NCBI GenBank assembly: GCA_934045075.1
Contig: OW203749.1
Span: forward strand, 4,084,304 to 4,148,303
DNA: 64,000 nucleotides
Reading direction: 5' to 3'
Source of the DNA: Yponomeuta sedellus
Lineage: Eukaryota; Arthropoda; Insecta; Lepidoptera; Yponomeutidae
Part shown: positions 42,501 through 45,472 of the stretch, piece by piece
Numbering within the stretch: the stretch's first letter is position 1
Layout of the letters: the number at the start of each line of letters is the position of its first letter
Translations under genes and position numbers: made by a program
The notes under the pieces: model-generated
The model's database searches: none
The model's input: the letters and a program-made list of their open reading frames with translations, nothing else
What the model was told of the DNA's origin: nothing

Positions 42501-42693
42501 TCTGGTTGATATCAACAGCCAGGTACAACTCTTTGTTCCAGGGCGAGCGGCTGCTAACGATGTCCTGCTCGGATAAGGTGGCTCGCTGGTGCGTGGTGGG
42601 GCTCCAGGGCTCCCTACTGTCACTATTCTTGAAGCCCGTATACCTTCATGCTCTGGTCCTGGGGTCACTGCTGCATCCGGCGCACATGTATCG
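6847..42693 (+). CDS. Adar: Adar, double-stranded RNA-specific adenosine deaminase (ADAR2 type), 14 exons, 3' end missing
   Basis: ADARs deaminate adenosine to inosine in double-stranded RNA in the nucleus; in insects the main targets are neuronal mRNAs. Fourteen exons join without a phase conflict (43, 17, 76, 134, 163, 102, 198, 75, 145, 112, 154, 172, 103 and 152 nt), giving about 548 codons plus 2 nt. dsRBD1 spans residues ~57-121 (exons 4-5) and dsRBD2 ~219-289 (exons 7-9). The deaminase domain starts near 310. Its zinc and proton-transfer residues are visible: NDCHAE (exon 11), [13 protein letters not shown] (exon 12) and [10 protein letters not shown] (exon 14). The IESGEGTIP loop is in exon 13. 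Order and motifs match animal ADAR2. The last ~170 residues, starting after HPAHMYR, are not found by 64000. The start at 6847 has a good context (CCAAAAATGA), but the N-terminal exons 1-3 rest on splice signals and phase alone. Confidence 0.93.
6928..7010. repeat. 38-bp hairpin in Adar intron 1
   Basis: Arms 6928-6965 and 6973-7010 are reverse complements with one mismatch, separated by 7 nt. In the pre-mRNA this is an almost perfect 38-bp double helix 38 nt downstream of the exon 1 donor. Confidence 0.95.
7198..7214 (+). CDS. Adar: Adar exon 2, 17-nt microexon
   Basis: Acceptor TTTGTGTTTCAG and donor GTAAGT enclose 17 nt. It turns the phase-1 end of exon 1 into D-P-F-A-D-Q and returns phase 0. 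Both splice sites match consensus well. Confidence 0.65.
7236..7350 (+). repeat. Fold-back relic of tRNA-headed SINE family A
   Basis: A minus-oriented head fragment (CTCGAACCCGTCTGGCTAAC) faces a plus-oriented one (GGTTAGCCAGAGGTTGCGGG) around a short loop, followed by the family tail AATTTTTAGCCTCTAAATAG. Confidence 0.7.
7515..7700 (+). repeat. tRNA-headed SINE relic, with a family A tail
   Basis: The head GTGGGTTCGAACCGCGGCAT and the tail GACTTTGTTTTCTAAGTTAT match the longer copy at 16325-16650. A family A tail piece (CCCGGCATGGGTGGAATTTT) follows at 7665-7700. Confidence 0.6.
8149..8510. repeat. Cluster of short perfect hairpins in Adar intron 2
   Basis: Five perfect stems of 7-8 bp with short loops: 8149-8172 (AAGTGCT), 8314-8336 (GTCCGACT), 8346-8366 (CCAGGCAT), 8388-8413 (GGAAGAGC) and 8489-8510 (GTGTTTGG). 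I do not recognise the element. A 77-codon open frame (8203-8436) overlaps it but resembles no known family. Confidence 0.65.
8640..9040. other. Intron 2 tail, G-rich and low complexity
   Basis: Holds G-rich patches (GGGGTGGGTGGG) and A/T runs. No gene or repeat boundary is supported. Confidence 0.35.
9050..9125 (+). CDS. Adar: Adar exon 3
   Basis: Acceptor ATCTTTTTTCTAG and donor GTAAGTA enclose [20 protein letters not shown] followed by FKRNY plus one base. The basic, Met/Arg-rich content is comparable in place to the linker before dsRBD1 in fly Adar. It ends in phase 1. Confidence 0.7.
9134..10087 (+). repeat. Pair of ~170-bp direct repeats after Adar exon 3
   Basis: 9134-9303 and 9914-10087 share CATTTCT(C/T)ATACTCG, GTAGTGTTGTTTTGATCTGA and CAGTTGTGAAGAGTTTT at the same spacing, about 780 bp apart. 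Between them lie a MITE (9306-9516) and a palindromic segment (9835-9905) that recurs at 11395-11480. The second copy is followed directly by the Helitron-like element. Confidence 0.85.
9306..9516. mobile_element. MITE with 39-bp perfect inverted ends
   Basis: 9306-9344 (AGTGCGTTCACATTAACTTG...) and 9478-9516 are exact reverse complements. TA flanks both sides, which suggests a Tc1/mariner-type non-autonomous element. Confidence 0.85.
10088..11310 (-). mobile_element. Helitron-like non-autonomous element
   Basis: On the minus strand the element ends with a GC hairpin (GCGCGC-GTAA-GCGCGC), then about 14 nt, then CTAG followed by host T. The other end is an AT stretch (ATTATATATATATA). Comparison with the paralogous site at 9517-9545 indicates insertion between A and T without target duplication, as Helitrons do. 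It lacks the canonical 5' TC, so the family call is moderate. It carries a 153-bp tandem array and no replication protein. Confidence 0.6.
10221..10795 (+). repeat. 153-bp GC-rich tandem repeat, about 3.8 copies
   Basis: Units start at 10221, 10374, 10527 and 10680. Each has CTCGGCCTTCGGCCTCGGCC near its start and a TTGCTCTTGCGCTGGTACTT block near its end. The period is divisible by 3, so open frames of 150-226 codons appear on both strands; these are artefacts of the repeat. Confidence 0.95.
11311..11480 (+). repeat. Copy of the 9530-9590 and 9835-9905 segments
   Basis: TGCGACCATGTGAGTTTCTA and the palindrome GAATCAATTCC...GGAATTGATTC repeat the two upstream segments, now joined, on the far side of the Helitron-like insert. 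Confidence 0.8.
11700..11965 (+). repeat. Interspersed repeat family H
   Basis: GTATTGTATTTCTTTATTTG through AAACTTATACTTTGGTTTAC recurs at 51430-51695 with about the same length. No coding content. Confidence 0.75.
12095..12290 (-). repeat. 5S-type SINE, partial
   Basis: Tail half of the family (CCCCACTGCTGGGGCACGGG through GCCTCTGACATGGCTTAACG), reverse orientation. Confidence 0.8.
12335..12740 (-). repeat. Interspersed repeat family G
   Basis: Shares AAGCTTGCCTGAAA, TTTTTTGTCCATTTTTTCT and AACGTTC...GCGCTACTT blocks with copies at 18857, 40924, 53230 and 58600. Short A/T-rich tails suggest a LINE 3' end. Confidence 0.7.
13030..13190 (-). repeat. 5S-type SINE, partial
   Basis: GTCCACTGCTGGGGCACGGG through TTATCAAGCCG, tail half, reverse orientation. 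Confidence 0.8.
13318..13412. repeat. Imperfect long palindrome
   Basis: GGCTTTTTCCG...CGGAAAAAGCC forms the inner stem. The outer arms TTTATGTC-ACACTTGGCCAG and CTGGCA...GTGTGACATAAA extend it to about 40 bp per arm. Confidence 0.75.
13650..13899. mobile_element. Harbinger-like MITE with TAA duplication
   Basis: The ends GGGCGAGTTAAATAGTCG and CGACTATTTATCTCGCCC are inverted with one mismatch. TAA lies immediately outside both ends (13647-13649 and 13900-13902), the 3-bp duplication usual for PIF/Harbinger MITEs. CTTAGC motifs recur inside. Confidence 0.75.
14310..14700 (-). repeat. 5S-type SINE, nearly full length
   Basis: Reading the minus strand: a head with GGTTAAGCAACAACAGGCGC, GGTCAGGTACGGGATGGGTG, a GC-rich body and a tail ending CCCCAGCAGTGGGGACATAC. 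The head resembles the internal promoter half of insect 5S rRNA (GTTAAGCAAC...GGATGGGTGACC). Confidence 0.8.
14913..15534 (+). mobile_element. hAT transposon relic 1 (622 bp)
   Basis: The 8-bp target duplication TTTATTAG is exact at 14905-14912 and 15535-15542. The ends AGCTGGGC...GCCCAGCT are inverted. Subterminal TTAACG/GATTAAC motifs crowd both flanks, as transposase-binding sites do in hAT elements. Internal sequence is mostly deleted. Confidence 0.93.
15065..15265 (+). pseudogene. hAT transposase C-terminal dimerisation domain
   Basis: Reads [20 protein letters not shown] then [20 protein letters not shown], the conserved hAT C-terminal domain (the [10 protein letters not shown]...RR/KRASLS core), ending at a stop. 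The DDE core and zinc finger are absent, so it is a remnant. Confidence 0.92.
15862..15975 (+). repeat. Family D repeat, partial
   Basis: CAGGCTATACTTGTCCACTG and GAGCGCCACGTTGTGCTATC match the first third of the copies at 23045 and 53705. Confidence 0.75.
16035..16168 (+). CDS. Adar: Adar exon 4 (first half of dsRBD1)
   Basis: Reads [20 protein letters not shown] and [20 protein letters not shown] then VT, the alpha1-beta1-beta2 part of a dsRBD. The donor is GTGAGT. The acceptor at 16033-16034 was chosen because it is phase-compatible with exon 3; an alternative AG at 16023-16024 looks as good but breaks the phase. Confidence 0.88.
16325..16650 (+). repeat. tRNA-headed SINE
   Basis: A degenerate tRNA-like head (GGTCGTGGGTTCAAACCCCG) is followed by CATGTACCGATGACTTTGTT and a tail shared with 7515-7700. 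Confidence 0.65.
16735..17095 (-). repeat. SINE family A, long copy
   Basis: The minus-strand tRNA-like head (GAGTCGCCCATTGGCTCAAT, GCACGGATAGCCAGAGGTTG) is followed by the tail AATTTTTAGCCCCTAAATAG. The anticodon-loop base before the triplet is not U, so this is a SINE head and not a tRNA gene. The extra segment GTACAGGCAGCAACATCTGG is shared with 27530 and 57970. Confidence 0.75.
17152..17854. mobile_element. MITE family F, copy 1, with nested inserts
   Basis: Left end AGTCTGTTAGCTTTTGGAAT and right end TCTAAAAGCTAACAGACT are inverted. A SINE A (about 17220-17480) and a MITE E (17515-17760) sit inside. The uninterrupted copy at 57131-57385 is only 255 bp. Confidence 0.8.
17515..17760. mobile_element. 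MITE family E, copy 1 (internal deletion)
   Basis: Ends GAGTGCTTAGTGCGAG and CTCGCACTAAGCACTC are inverted. It lacks about 60 bp present in copies 3 and 4. Confidence 0.85.
17877..17902 (+). repeat. TGAA tetranucleotide microsatellite
   Basis: About six TGAA units. Confidence 0.85.
17940..18105 (+). repeat. SINE family A
   Basis: Head TTGGCTCAGTTGGAAAGAGC, B-box GGGTTCGAATCCCG, tail GAATTTTTAGCCTCTAAATA, ending 24 bp before the acceptor of Adar exon 5. Confidence 0.8.
18129..18291 (+). CDS. Adar: Adar exon 5 (second half of dsRBD1)
   Basis: Reads [20 protein letters not shown] followed by ARACLAALL and a linker, the beta3-alpha2 part of the domain with an RNA-contacting SKREAR helix start. 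Acceptor GTGCTACAG, donor GTGAGG. Very GC-rich compared with the flanking introns. Confidence 0.92.
18544..18592 (+). repeat. CT then CA microsatellite
   Basis: CTCTCT run passing into CACACA, followed by looser CACTC repeats. Confidence 0.9.
18857..19205 (+). repeat. Interspersed repeat family G
   Basis: AAGTAGCGCAGAAACTGCGG through AAGCTTAATATATCTTGAGG, same blocks as the copy at 40924. Confidence 0.75.
19272..19566 (+). mobile_element. Inverted-repeat MITE, arm 1 (upstream of Adar exon 6)
   Basis: Ends TACAGTACTACACA and TGTGTAGCACTGTA are inverted with TA at both tips. The 295-bp body is the near-identical reverse complement of 22557-22904 apart from a ~50-bp extra segment there. Confidence 0.9.
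19625..19726 (+). CDS. Adar: Adar exon 6 (linker)
   Basis: Reads [20 protein letters not shown] then [14 protein letters not shown]. It is in phase with exons 5 and 7, with acceptor GAAGCCTCAG and donor GTAAGT. It lies just 58 bp downstream of one arm of a long inverted repeat. Confidence 0.85.
19784..19823 (+). repeat. 40-bp copy of the Adar exon 13 end with its donor
   Basis: Matches 40273-40312 with one difference (GGGACAGCG against GGGACGGCG), including the CAG/GTAAAC exon-intron junction. It lies 57 bp after the exon 6 donor, next to a 5S-type SINE fragment (19738-19770). Confidence 0.92.
20048..20616. mobile_element. MITE family E, copy 2, with a nested repeat
   Basis: The MITE ends are intact. 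About 270 bp at 20121-20395 (GATA repeats, then ATATTCTTTATTGCATGTAC, then AT-rich tail) interrupts it. That insert resembles a LINE 3' tail also found near 54000-54095. Confidence 0.8.
20640..21055. other. Adar intron 6, no feature recognised
   Basis: No repeat boundary or open frame is supported. Confidence 0.4.
21060..21290 (-). repeat. 5S-type SINE, partial
   Basis: CTGCTGGGGCACGGGTCTCT through GCCATTACGTGACAGCCGGC, reverse orientation. Its flank AATCAGGAATCATA resembles that after Adar exon 13. Confidence 0.8.
21546..22065 (+). repeat. 5S-type SINE with head, plus a second tail fragment
   Basis: The head ACGATCACGTAGGTTAAGCA then GGGCGCGTTCAGTGCATGCA and TGGGTGAC lies at 21546-21640. 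The tail runs to about 21945, and a second tail fragment lies at 21980-22065, just before Adar exon 7. Confidence 0.8.
22104..22301 (+). CDS. Adar: Adar exon 7 (linker and start of dsRBD2)
   Basis: A Pro/Ala-rich linker ([19 protein letters not shown]) is followed by [20 protein letters not shown], the first helix and strand of dsRBD2. Acceptor TTTTAATTAG, donor GTGAGT. Confidence 0.92.
22557..22904 (-). mobile_element. Inverted-repeat MITE, arm 2 (downstream of Adar exon 7)
   Basis: Reverse-complement partner of 19272-19566, starting TACAGTGCTACACAAGAAAT and ending TGTGTAGTACTGTA. A ~50-bp segment near 22840-22890 has no counterpart in arm 1. Confidence 0.9.
23045..23275 (+). repeat. Family D repeat
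   Basis: CCCACGCTGGGCATGCGGAT and GCAGGGGGCGCTGCTGCCCA blocks; the 5' part of a possible LINE-derived repeat. Confidence 0.8.
23480..23755 (+). repeat. Family D repeat, long copy
   Basis: Runs from CAGGCTATATTAGTCCACTG to CTCTAGGCCGACACCACACA, 75 bp before the acceptor of Adar exon 8. Two D copies lie in tandem here. Confidence 0.8.
23831..23905 (+). CDS. Adar: Adar exon 8 (middle of dsRBD2)
   Basis: Reads [20 protein letters not shown] followed by FEGY, strands 2-3 of the second dsRBD. Acceptor TTTTGTTCCAG, donor GTGAGT, phase 1 at both ends. Confidence 0.92.
23965..24084 (-). repeat. SINE family A, split by the Spy element (left part)
   Basis: Tail and tRNA-like head in reverse orientation, ending CATCAGTGAAA at 24084. 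The sequence resumes with TTTCGAACCTC at 27498. Confidence 0.9.
24395..26954 (-). pseudogene. Spy transposase: two exons, one frameshift
   Basis: Exon 1 (26954-26799) begins [20 protein letters not shown] and ends RENAALE before GTTTGT. Exon 2 starts at 26297 after TTTTCAG with [17 protein letters not shown], so a CxxC pair in each exon forms an N-terminal zinc-binding module. A Gln/Pro/Glu-rich linker follows. The DDE core shows D in [10 protein letters not shown] in [10 protein letters not shown] and E in [21 protein letters not shown]-like CxC...CxH motif ([17 protein letters not shown]) closes the protein at 24395. Exon 2 changes frame at the A4 run (25635-25638 on the plus strand); otherwise about 680 residues are intact. 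It could be an assembly error or a recently dead copy. Confidence 0.85.
26450..26676. repeat. Inverted repeats in the Spy transposase intron
   Basis: GAAGACGTAAAAGTGAAAA (26590-26608) is exactly reversed at 26658-26676. Upstream, GGTTGCGGTTTTCTG and ACACAACCACACAAAACCGC make a second hairpin. Confidence 0.85.
27498..27790 (-). repeat. SINE family A, right part, plus a second head
   Basis: Continues the SINE split by Spy (TTTCGAACCTCTTTACAATA, GTACAGGCAGCGACATCTGA). A second reverse tRNA-like head lies at 27700-27786. Confidence 0.8.
27800..28085. other. Adar intron 8, no feature recognised
   Basis: AT-rich, with a short GAATGAATGAATG run near 28020. Confidence 0.4.
28086..28300 (+). repeat. 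SINE family B
   Basis: tRNA-like head CGTAGCGGTAGCGCGTCTGC, B-box GGTTCGAATCCCGG, then CAGGTCTTGGATGTTTACAT and TATCCTAGTGTGGGGTCAGA. The anticodon stem has mismatches and the same tail recurs six or more times, so it is a SINE. Confidence 0.85.
28325..28520 (+). repeat. 5S-type SINE, tail half
   Basis: GGCAGTCGTTAAGCCACGTC through GATGCAGGAAGAGACCCGTG, ending 67 bp before Adar exon 9. Confidence 0.8.
28587..28731 (+). CDS. Adar: Adar exon 9 (end of dsRBD2, start of deaminase linker)
   Basis: Reads [20 protein letters not shown], the SKK-x-AK-x-AA helix of dsRBD2, then [15 protein letters not shown] leading into the deaminase domain. Donor GTGAGT. The following intron is almost entirely a 34-bp minisatellite. 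Confidence 0.94.
28790..30090 (+). repeat. 34-bp minisatellite filling Adar intron 9
   Basis: About 38 units of a 34-bp consensus with CTCTTACTAGCGACATTCTA and GCGCCGCATG. Two unit types alternate (GCGACATTCTAG and GCAACGTACTAG). A block repeats with a 272-bp shift (eight units), for example GCATGTCGAC at 29339 and 29611. There are no unique spacers. Confidence 0.97.
30239..30350 (+). CDS. Adar: Adar exon 10 (deaminase N-terminus)
   Basis: Reads [20 protein letters not shown] then [17 protein letters not shown], matching the RKVLAG region of ADAR2. It ends in phase 0 with donor GTGAGAGG. That donor is repeated 259 bp downstream as the target-site duplication of an inserted repeat. Confidence 0.94.
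30359..30606 (-). repeat. Family D repeat inserted at the exon 10 donor
   Basis: A reverse D copy starts 9 bp after the exon 10 end and finishes with a GACGACGACGAAGACG tail. The 11-bp sequence AAGGTGAGAGG flanks it at 30348-30358 and 30607-30617, so the insertion duplicated the splice donor. Confidence 0.92.
30690..31800 (-). repeat. Tandem array of a 308-315-bp unit containing SINE B
   Basis: GCTTCTGGCCCCACACTAGG recurs at 30724, 31032, 31347 and 31662. Each unit pairs a reverse SINE B tail with CACACATC repeats and TTTTGCAATGGGGAGGTAGT. The last unit instead continues into the reverse tRNA-like B-box. Confidence 0.95.
31810..32190. other. Adar intron 10, AT-rich, no feature
   Basis: No supported open frame or repeat. 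Confidence 0.4.
32195..32475 (-). repeat. tRNA-headed SINE tail (family of 46575-46975)
   Basis: ATAGCGTCCAGTGGTATCTT through CTCACGATGTTTTCCTTCAC; the tRNA-like head is absent here. Confidence 0.75.
32742..33349 (-). mobile_element. hAT transposon relic 2 (608 bp)
   Basis: Inverted ends TAGGGTTACC / GGTAACCCTA with exact 8-bp duplications TGTGTGGG at 32734-32741 and 33350-33357. Repeated ATGCCTGTC motifs mark both subterminal regions. Confidence 0.93.
32874..33095 (-). pseudogene. hAT transposase C-terminal domain
   Basis: Reads [20 protein letters not shown] then [20 protein letters not shown], the hAT dimerisation domain (N-x-x-VER-x-FS core), ending at a stop. Only the last ~70 residues remain. 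It belongs to a different hAT lineage from relic 1, judged by the termini. Confidence 0.85.
34080..34386. mobile_element. MITE family E, copy 3
   Basis: Full 307-bp copy with inverted ends GAGTGCTTAGTGCGAG / CTCTCACTAAGCGCTC. It ends about 106 bp before Adar exon 11. Confidence 0.88.
34493..34646 (+). CDS. Adar: Adar exon 11 (catalytic HAE exon)
   Basis: Reads [20 protein letters not shown] followed by [20 protein letters not shown]. The H and E of CHAE are the zinc ligand and the proton shuttle. Donor GTGAGA. The last 69 nt of the exon and the donor are copied three more times directly downstream. Confidence 0.95.
34578..35030 (+). repeat. Four tandem copies of the Adar exon 11 end plus donor
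   Basis: Copies start at 34578 (the true exon), 34702, 34817 and 34941. Each has AGGTGGCGGCGCGGCGCTGC, the codons for [16 protein letters not shown] and the donor GTGAGACCAGCGA, then a GA/GGGG spacer. Spacings of 124, 115 and 124 bp shift the frame and reading through meets a stop at 34774, so copies 2-4 are intronic. Confidence 0.97.
35050..35295 (-). repeat. Family D repeat
   Basis: Reverse copy: AATTCTTCCCGCGGGTGTCG through CAGCAGTGGACTAATATGAA with a GAAGAAGAAG tail. Confidence 0.85.
35617..35970. mobile_element. MITE with CCATCCATAAATTACGTCA ends
   Basis: Ends GGGGACCATCCATAAATTAC and GTAATTTATGGATGGCCCC are inverted with small differences. The interior is rich in GTGACGTCA and G runs. 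This type of MITE is common in insects. Confidence 0.85.
36046..36217 (+). CDS. Adar: Adar exon 12 (PCGD zinc-ligand exon)
   Basis: Contains [20 protein letters not shown], with the second zinc ligand Cys, and ends DRHPN plus AG of an Arg codon. Acceptor CCGCGCCCGCAG, donor GTGACG. Its 3' part seeds a ~3-kb composite satellite in the next intron. Confidence 0.95.
36218..39320 (+). repeat. Composite satellite from the Adar exon 12 end
   Basis: Twelve or so copies of the exon 12 3' part recur near 36560, 36770, 36985, 37180, 37410, 37510, 38080, 38210, 38690, 38880, 38980 and 39240, each with the CAGCCCGACCGGCACCCCAA core. The copies at 36550-36634 and 38674-38761 carry the whole ACGGCGCCCTGCGGCGACGG segment (PCGD codons). 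Between them run many 19-bp units (GTGACGCTCTTATTGCTAG) and three copies of a 190-bp block with CTCGACCTTCGGCCTCGCAA. Several copies keep the CAGGTGACG donor. Confidence 0.95.
39325..39960 (+). repeat. Degenerate end of the exon 12 satellite
   Basis: Partial exon pieces (CGCACCCCAACAGGTGACGC at 39377) are followed by diverged copies of the TTCGGCCTCG block at 39605, 39745 and 39850. Confidence 0.75.
40204..40306 (+). CDS. Adar: Adar exon 13
   Basis: Reads [20 protein letters not shown] then [14 protein letters not shown], the most conserved ADAR segment, including the 5'-base-binding loop with the E of SGEGTIP. Donor GTAAAC. A 40-bp piece of its end also occurs at 19784-19823. Confidence 0.96.
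40320..40680 (-). repeat. 5S-type SINE, near full length
   Basis: Reverse copy from CCCCACTGCTGGGGCACGGG through TGTTGCTTAACCCTAGTGAC, beginning about 65 bp after the Adar exon 13 donor. Confidence 0.8.
40730..40922 (+). repeat. 5S-type SINE, tail half
   Basis: GGCAGTCGTGGAGCCATGTC through GCAGTGGGGACTTACAAAGG. Confidence 0.8.
40924..41250 (+). repeat. Interspersed repeat family G
   Basis: Same blocks as the 18857 copy; a fragment also lies at 39965-40060. Confidence 0.75.
41255..41930. other. Adar intron 13, unassigned moderately GC-rich segment
   Basis: An 83-codon forward frame (41375-41626) and reverse frames overlap here. No domain is recognisable, and nothing else in the window repeats it. 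It may be an old LTR or DNA-element fragment. Confidence 0.3.
41935..42180. repeat. SINE family A, reverse head then forward head
   Basis: A reverse copy (to about 42105) meets a forward fragment (42115-42180) at TTTACAATTGTAAAG, giving a fold-back pair. The reverse copy contains an empty Spy site (GGAAATTTCGAAC). Confidence 0.85.
42192..42502. mobile_element. MITE family E, copy 4
   Basis: Full-length copy ending 39 bp before Adar exon 14; same orientation as the other three. Confidence 0.88.
42542..42693 (+). CDS. Adar: Adar exon 14 (SCSDK zinc-ligand exon)
   Basis: Reads [20 protein letters not shown] followed by [20 protein letters not shown] and [10 protein letters not shown]. The Cys of SCSD is the third zinc ligand. 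Acceptor TTTGTTCCAG, donor GTAAGT, ending in phase 2, so at least one more coding exon is required. Confidence 0.96.
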
Positions 42694-42699
42694 GTAAGT

Positions 42700-43070
42700 T
42701 TGCTTAGTTATGCGTTTTTGTCCAAATGTCAATACCTATAATAATGTTACGGGCTAGGTTTCTAGATCTGGAGGTAAAACGCCAATGACAACTTCTTAGG
42801 ATTTATTCACGCAGGGTCTAGTGTCGCGGTCCTATCGCGAACCATCTAGAATAGATAGAGCCTTCTGGAAGCCTATCGAATAGTCGCCGCATGCTGCGTT
42901 TTAGCAAACAATAAACGCTGCAAGCAATACTGACTCCAATAATAAGCAATAGTGCCCAAAAATGTGTGGGCGCTGGGTTTTGTCCTTTTATTATTTTTAT
43001 TTAAAATCCAACACAAATTAACATTAATTAAAGTAAAAAGGCTCCATCAGATTCAATATTCTAAATATAT
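42700..43070. other. Adar intron 14 start, unassigned
   Basis: Contains GGAGGTAAAACGCCAATGAC, also seen at 34040, and a segment ending near 43000 that might be an LTR. No open frame supported. Confidence 0.35.
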
Positions 43071-43073
43071 GTA

Positions 43074-43255
43074 TTAAATTGGATTGACCAAAGATGCCAA
43101 AGGAATATCTTCATCCGATGATGATTCTATTTCCATCGGCTGTGTTGCTGCTGTAGCTGCAGTTGAACTTATTTTTTGACCTAATCCTAATAGCCAACTA
43201 AGATCTTGCTGCTTGGTTTTGTTTGCTTTGCATAAACGAAATTTTTGTTATAATC
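43074..43255 (-). pseudogene. Unidentified C-terminal coding fragment
   Basis: The minus strand reads FRLCKANKTKQQDLSWLLGL then GQKISSTAATAATQPMEIES and SSDEDIPLASLVNPI before a stop. The Ser/Asp/Glu cluster and the -EDIPLASL- end look like the tail of a real protein, perhaps of a transposable element. An in-frame stop precedes it and no upstream exon is seen. I cannot name the family. Confidence 0.4.
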
Positions 43256-43439
43256 AATTATCACGGATAATTATCCTTTCGAACCCTGTAGATCATTGAT
43301 TTTTTCCCGATTTTTCCAATTTTCCAGCATCAGAATATCAGCGTAGATACACCTGAGGTGGGATCAAGGTCTCACGGCTTCGCTATGACCATAAGCTGTC
43401 AGATGAAATGTGTGTGAACACACGAATTATCCTGAAAAA

Positions 43440-43755
43440 AGTCCGGATTGGATGAGGATTGTAAGACAATGGCGTGGCTTAACGACTGCCGTCTATCGAG
43501 GAAAGCCGGCACCAACTGCTTAACGTGCCTTGCGAAGCACATTTTTTTAATATTGTCTACCAATCGCCTATGCACATTTTCTTTCCCAGAGGCCATAGGG
43601 CGGCTTGAAAACCTCCGACACTGAGACCAGCCACTAGTCTTGCAAACCTCGACCAATCCGGACTTGGACCCGTAGTGGAGTATGGCCAATACCTTCCTCA
43701 GGGAAGAGACCCGTGCCCCTCGGTGGGCACGTAATGGGTTGATGATGATGAAAAC
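43440..43755 (+). repeat. 5S-type SINE fragments with GAT tail
   Basis: GGCTTGAAAACCTCCGACAC through GGGTTGATGATGATGAAAAC. The simple (GAT)n tail is shared with the copy at 55801-56160 and defines a subfamily. Confidence 0.75.
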
Positions 43756-43960
43756 AAAATCTGTTTAATTTAATCTATTTATTATGACGAGCTTACATGT
43801 TAAACGGTAACTATGGGGTAACTAACAAAATCAACACATCTTACAGAAAGTTCAAATCTGAATTTATCCTTACATATTTCACACTTGCCCTAAACTTCTT
43901 TCAATACCAAACGAAAAACTGATGACTGACGAAAAACTTTCCTTAAAAGGAGACTTACGA

Positions 43961-44090
43961 CCGGTTTCTCGAACACTAACAAGGTGTTAATCTACTGTTA
44001 ACAGGTGTCTAATGTTTTTTTGTATGCACTTTGGCCAACTGACAGCTGTTAACATTAGATTAACACCTTGTTAGTGTACCAGAAACTGGG
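43961..44090. mobile_element. fold-back MITE, copy 2
   Basis: Same family as 4092-4225: CGAACACTAACAAGGTGTTA against TTAACACCTTGTTAGTGTAC. Confidence 0.8.
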
Positions 44091-44414
44091 GGTTATTTAG
44101 TCCACTTATATCCATCTTTACAGGCTACGCCTAATATGGCAGAGTATTATCTACCCACATACATTTACAAACTCAGGCCTGTACCCCGGAGGGAAGATGG
44201 TACCAGTCACTAGTCTTGTAGTCATAGATAGTTTTTTGTTTGGAATTGGAGAAATCTTCGAAATCGGTTATTAATTTCTATACTATATTTTAGTAGCTTC
44301 AGTTCTATTCTATGGAGTAGGGCGATTTTCTGTGTGTCATCAAGTAAAAGGTCCCTCGCGCGCTGAAAATTAAAAGGGCGTTATAAGTTACCAGTACTTA
44401 TTGATCTTCTAGTA

Positions 44415-44645
44415 CTTATTCTTTCTTCTTCGAAAGAAGAACGAAGATGATCTCCATCCAGATCTCCAGTTGCCTGGAAGATCATGATCTGGATCTCCAT
44501 CCAGATCTCCAGTTGCCTGAAAGATCTTGATCTGGATCTCCATCCAGACCTCCAGTTGTCTGGAAGATCTTGATCTGGATCTCCATCCAGATCTCCAGTT
44601 GTCTGGAAGATCTTGATCTGGATCTCTATCCAGATCTCTACGTGT
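44415..44645 (+). repeat. 43-bp minisatellite, about 4.5 units
   Basis: Units start at 44489, 44532, 44575 and 44618 (CTGGATCTCCATCCAGATCT...). Each unit contains short palindromes such as CTGGATCTCCATCCAG. Confidence 0.95.
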
Positions 44646-44726
44646 CTCGCTTTTAGCGATAAAACCGCCAATAGTAAAACATTACTTAGATTTAAGAAAT
44701 CATACTCGTAGTAGTCTTTTTGTGTG

Positions 44727-44936
44727 TGCAATAAAATAACATAACATTTTCATACAAGCACATACATTGCTTCTGGCCCCATACTAGGATACCCTGTGTC
44801 GTGGGAACCAGAAATAACGACATCACAAACATGTAAACATCCAAGACCTGGGTTTTTTTTTGTTCCCAGCCGGGATTCGAACCCGGGACCTCTTGCATGG
44901 TAGGCAGACGCGCTACCGCTACGCCACAGAGGTCGT
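44727..44936 (-). repeat. SINE family B
   Basis: Reverse full copy with CCGGGATTCGAACCCGGGAC and GTAGGCAGACGCGCTACCGC. Confidence 0.88.
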
Positions 44937-45159
44937 ATAAAATATTCTCTATCTACCTTCTTCTTCGAAAGAAGAACGAAGAAGAAGATCTTCTTTGGGT
45001 CAGCGATTCAATGGGGAACTTGCGTCTAACTTAGAGTGAGATTGAATTTATACCATAGAGGAGGTAGAGAATAATTTTGATATGAAACAATAATAATATT
45101 TTTTCGGCCTTTTCGGGATCACGAAAGGGGCGAAAAAAATTTGGCTTTAAACGTCCCAC

Positions 45160-45350
45160 TGCAGGGCACAGGCTTTCCCATAGGTTTAATTACCACGTGT
45201 GCCCACCGCGGATTGGTAATTTCAAGCGCTGAGGTATTTGAACATCTCAGACACAGCTTTCCTCACGATGTTTTCTTTCACAGCTAGTGAATGGTATGCC
45301 TTATATTATAACTTCACAAATGCACATAACTTATTTTATGTCCTTTTTTT
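45160..45350 (-). repeat. Interspersed repeat tail
   Basis: CGTCCCACTGCAGGGCACAG through CTCACGATGTTTTCTTTCAC; a fragment recurs near 61410-61470. Likely a LINE or SINE 3' end. Confidence 0.6.
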
Positions 45351-45472
45351 ATTGAATCTCAAACAGTTTCCCATAAGGGGGTTTTGGGTGTGTATGCATT
45401 TTACGCGATAGCTCGGACGTAACCCCAAAAAAACCTTTTCAACTAACCTCATAAACCATACCTTACCACTCC

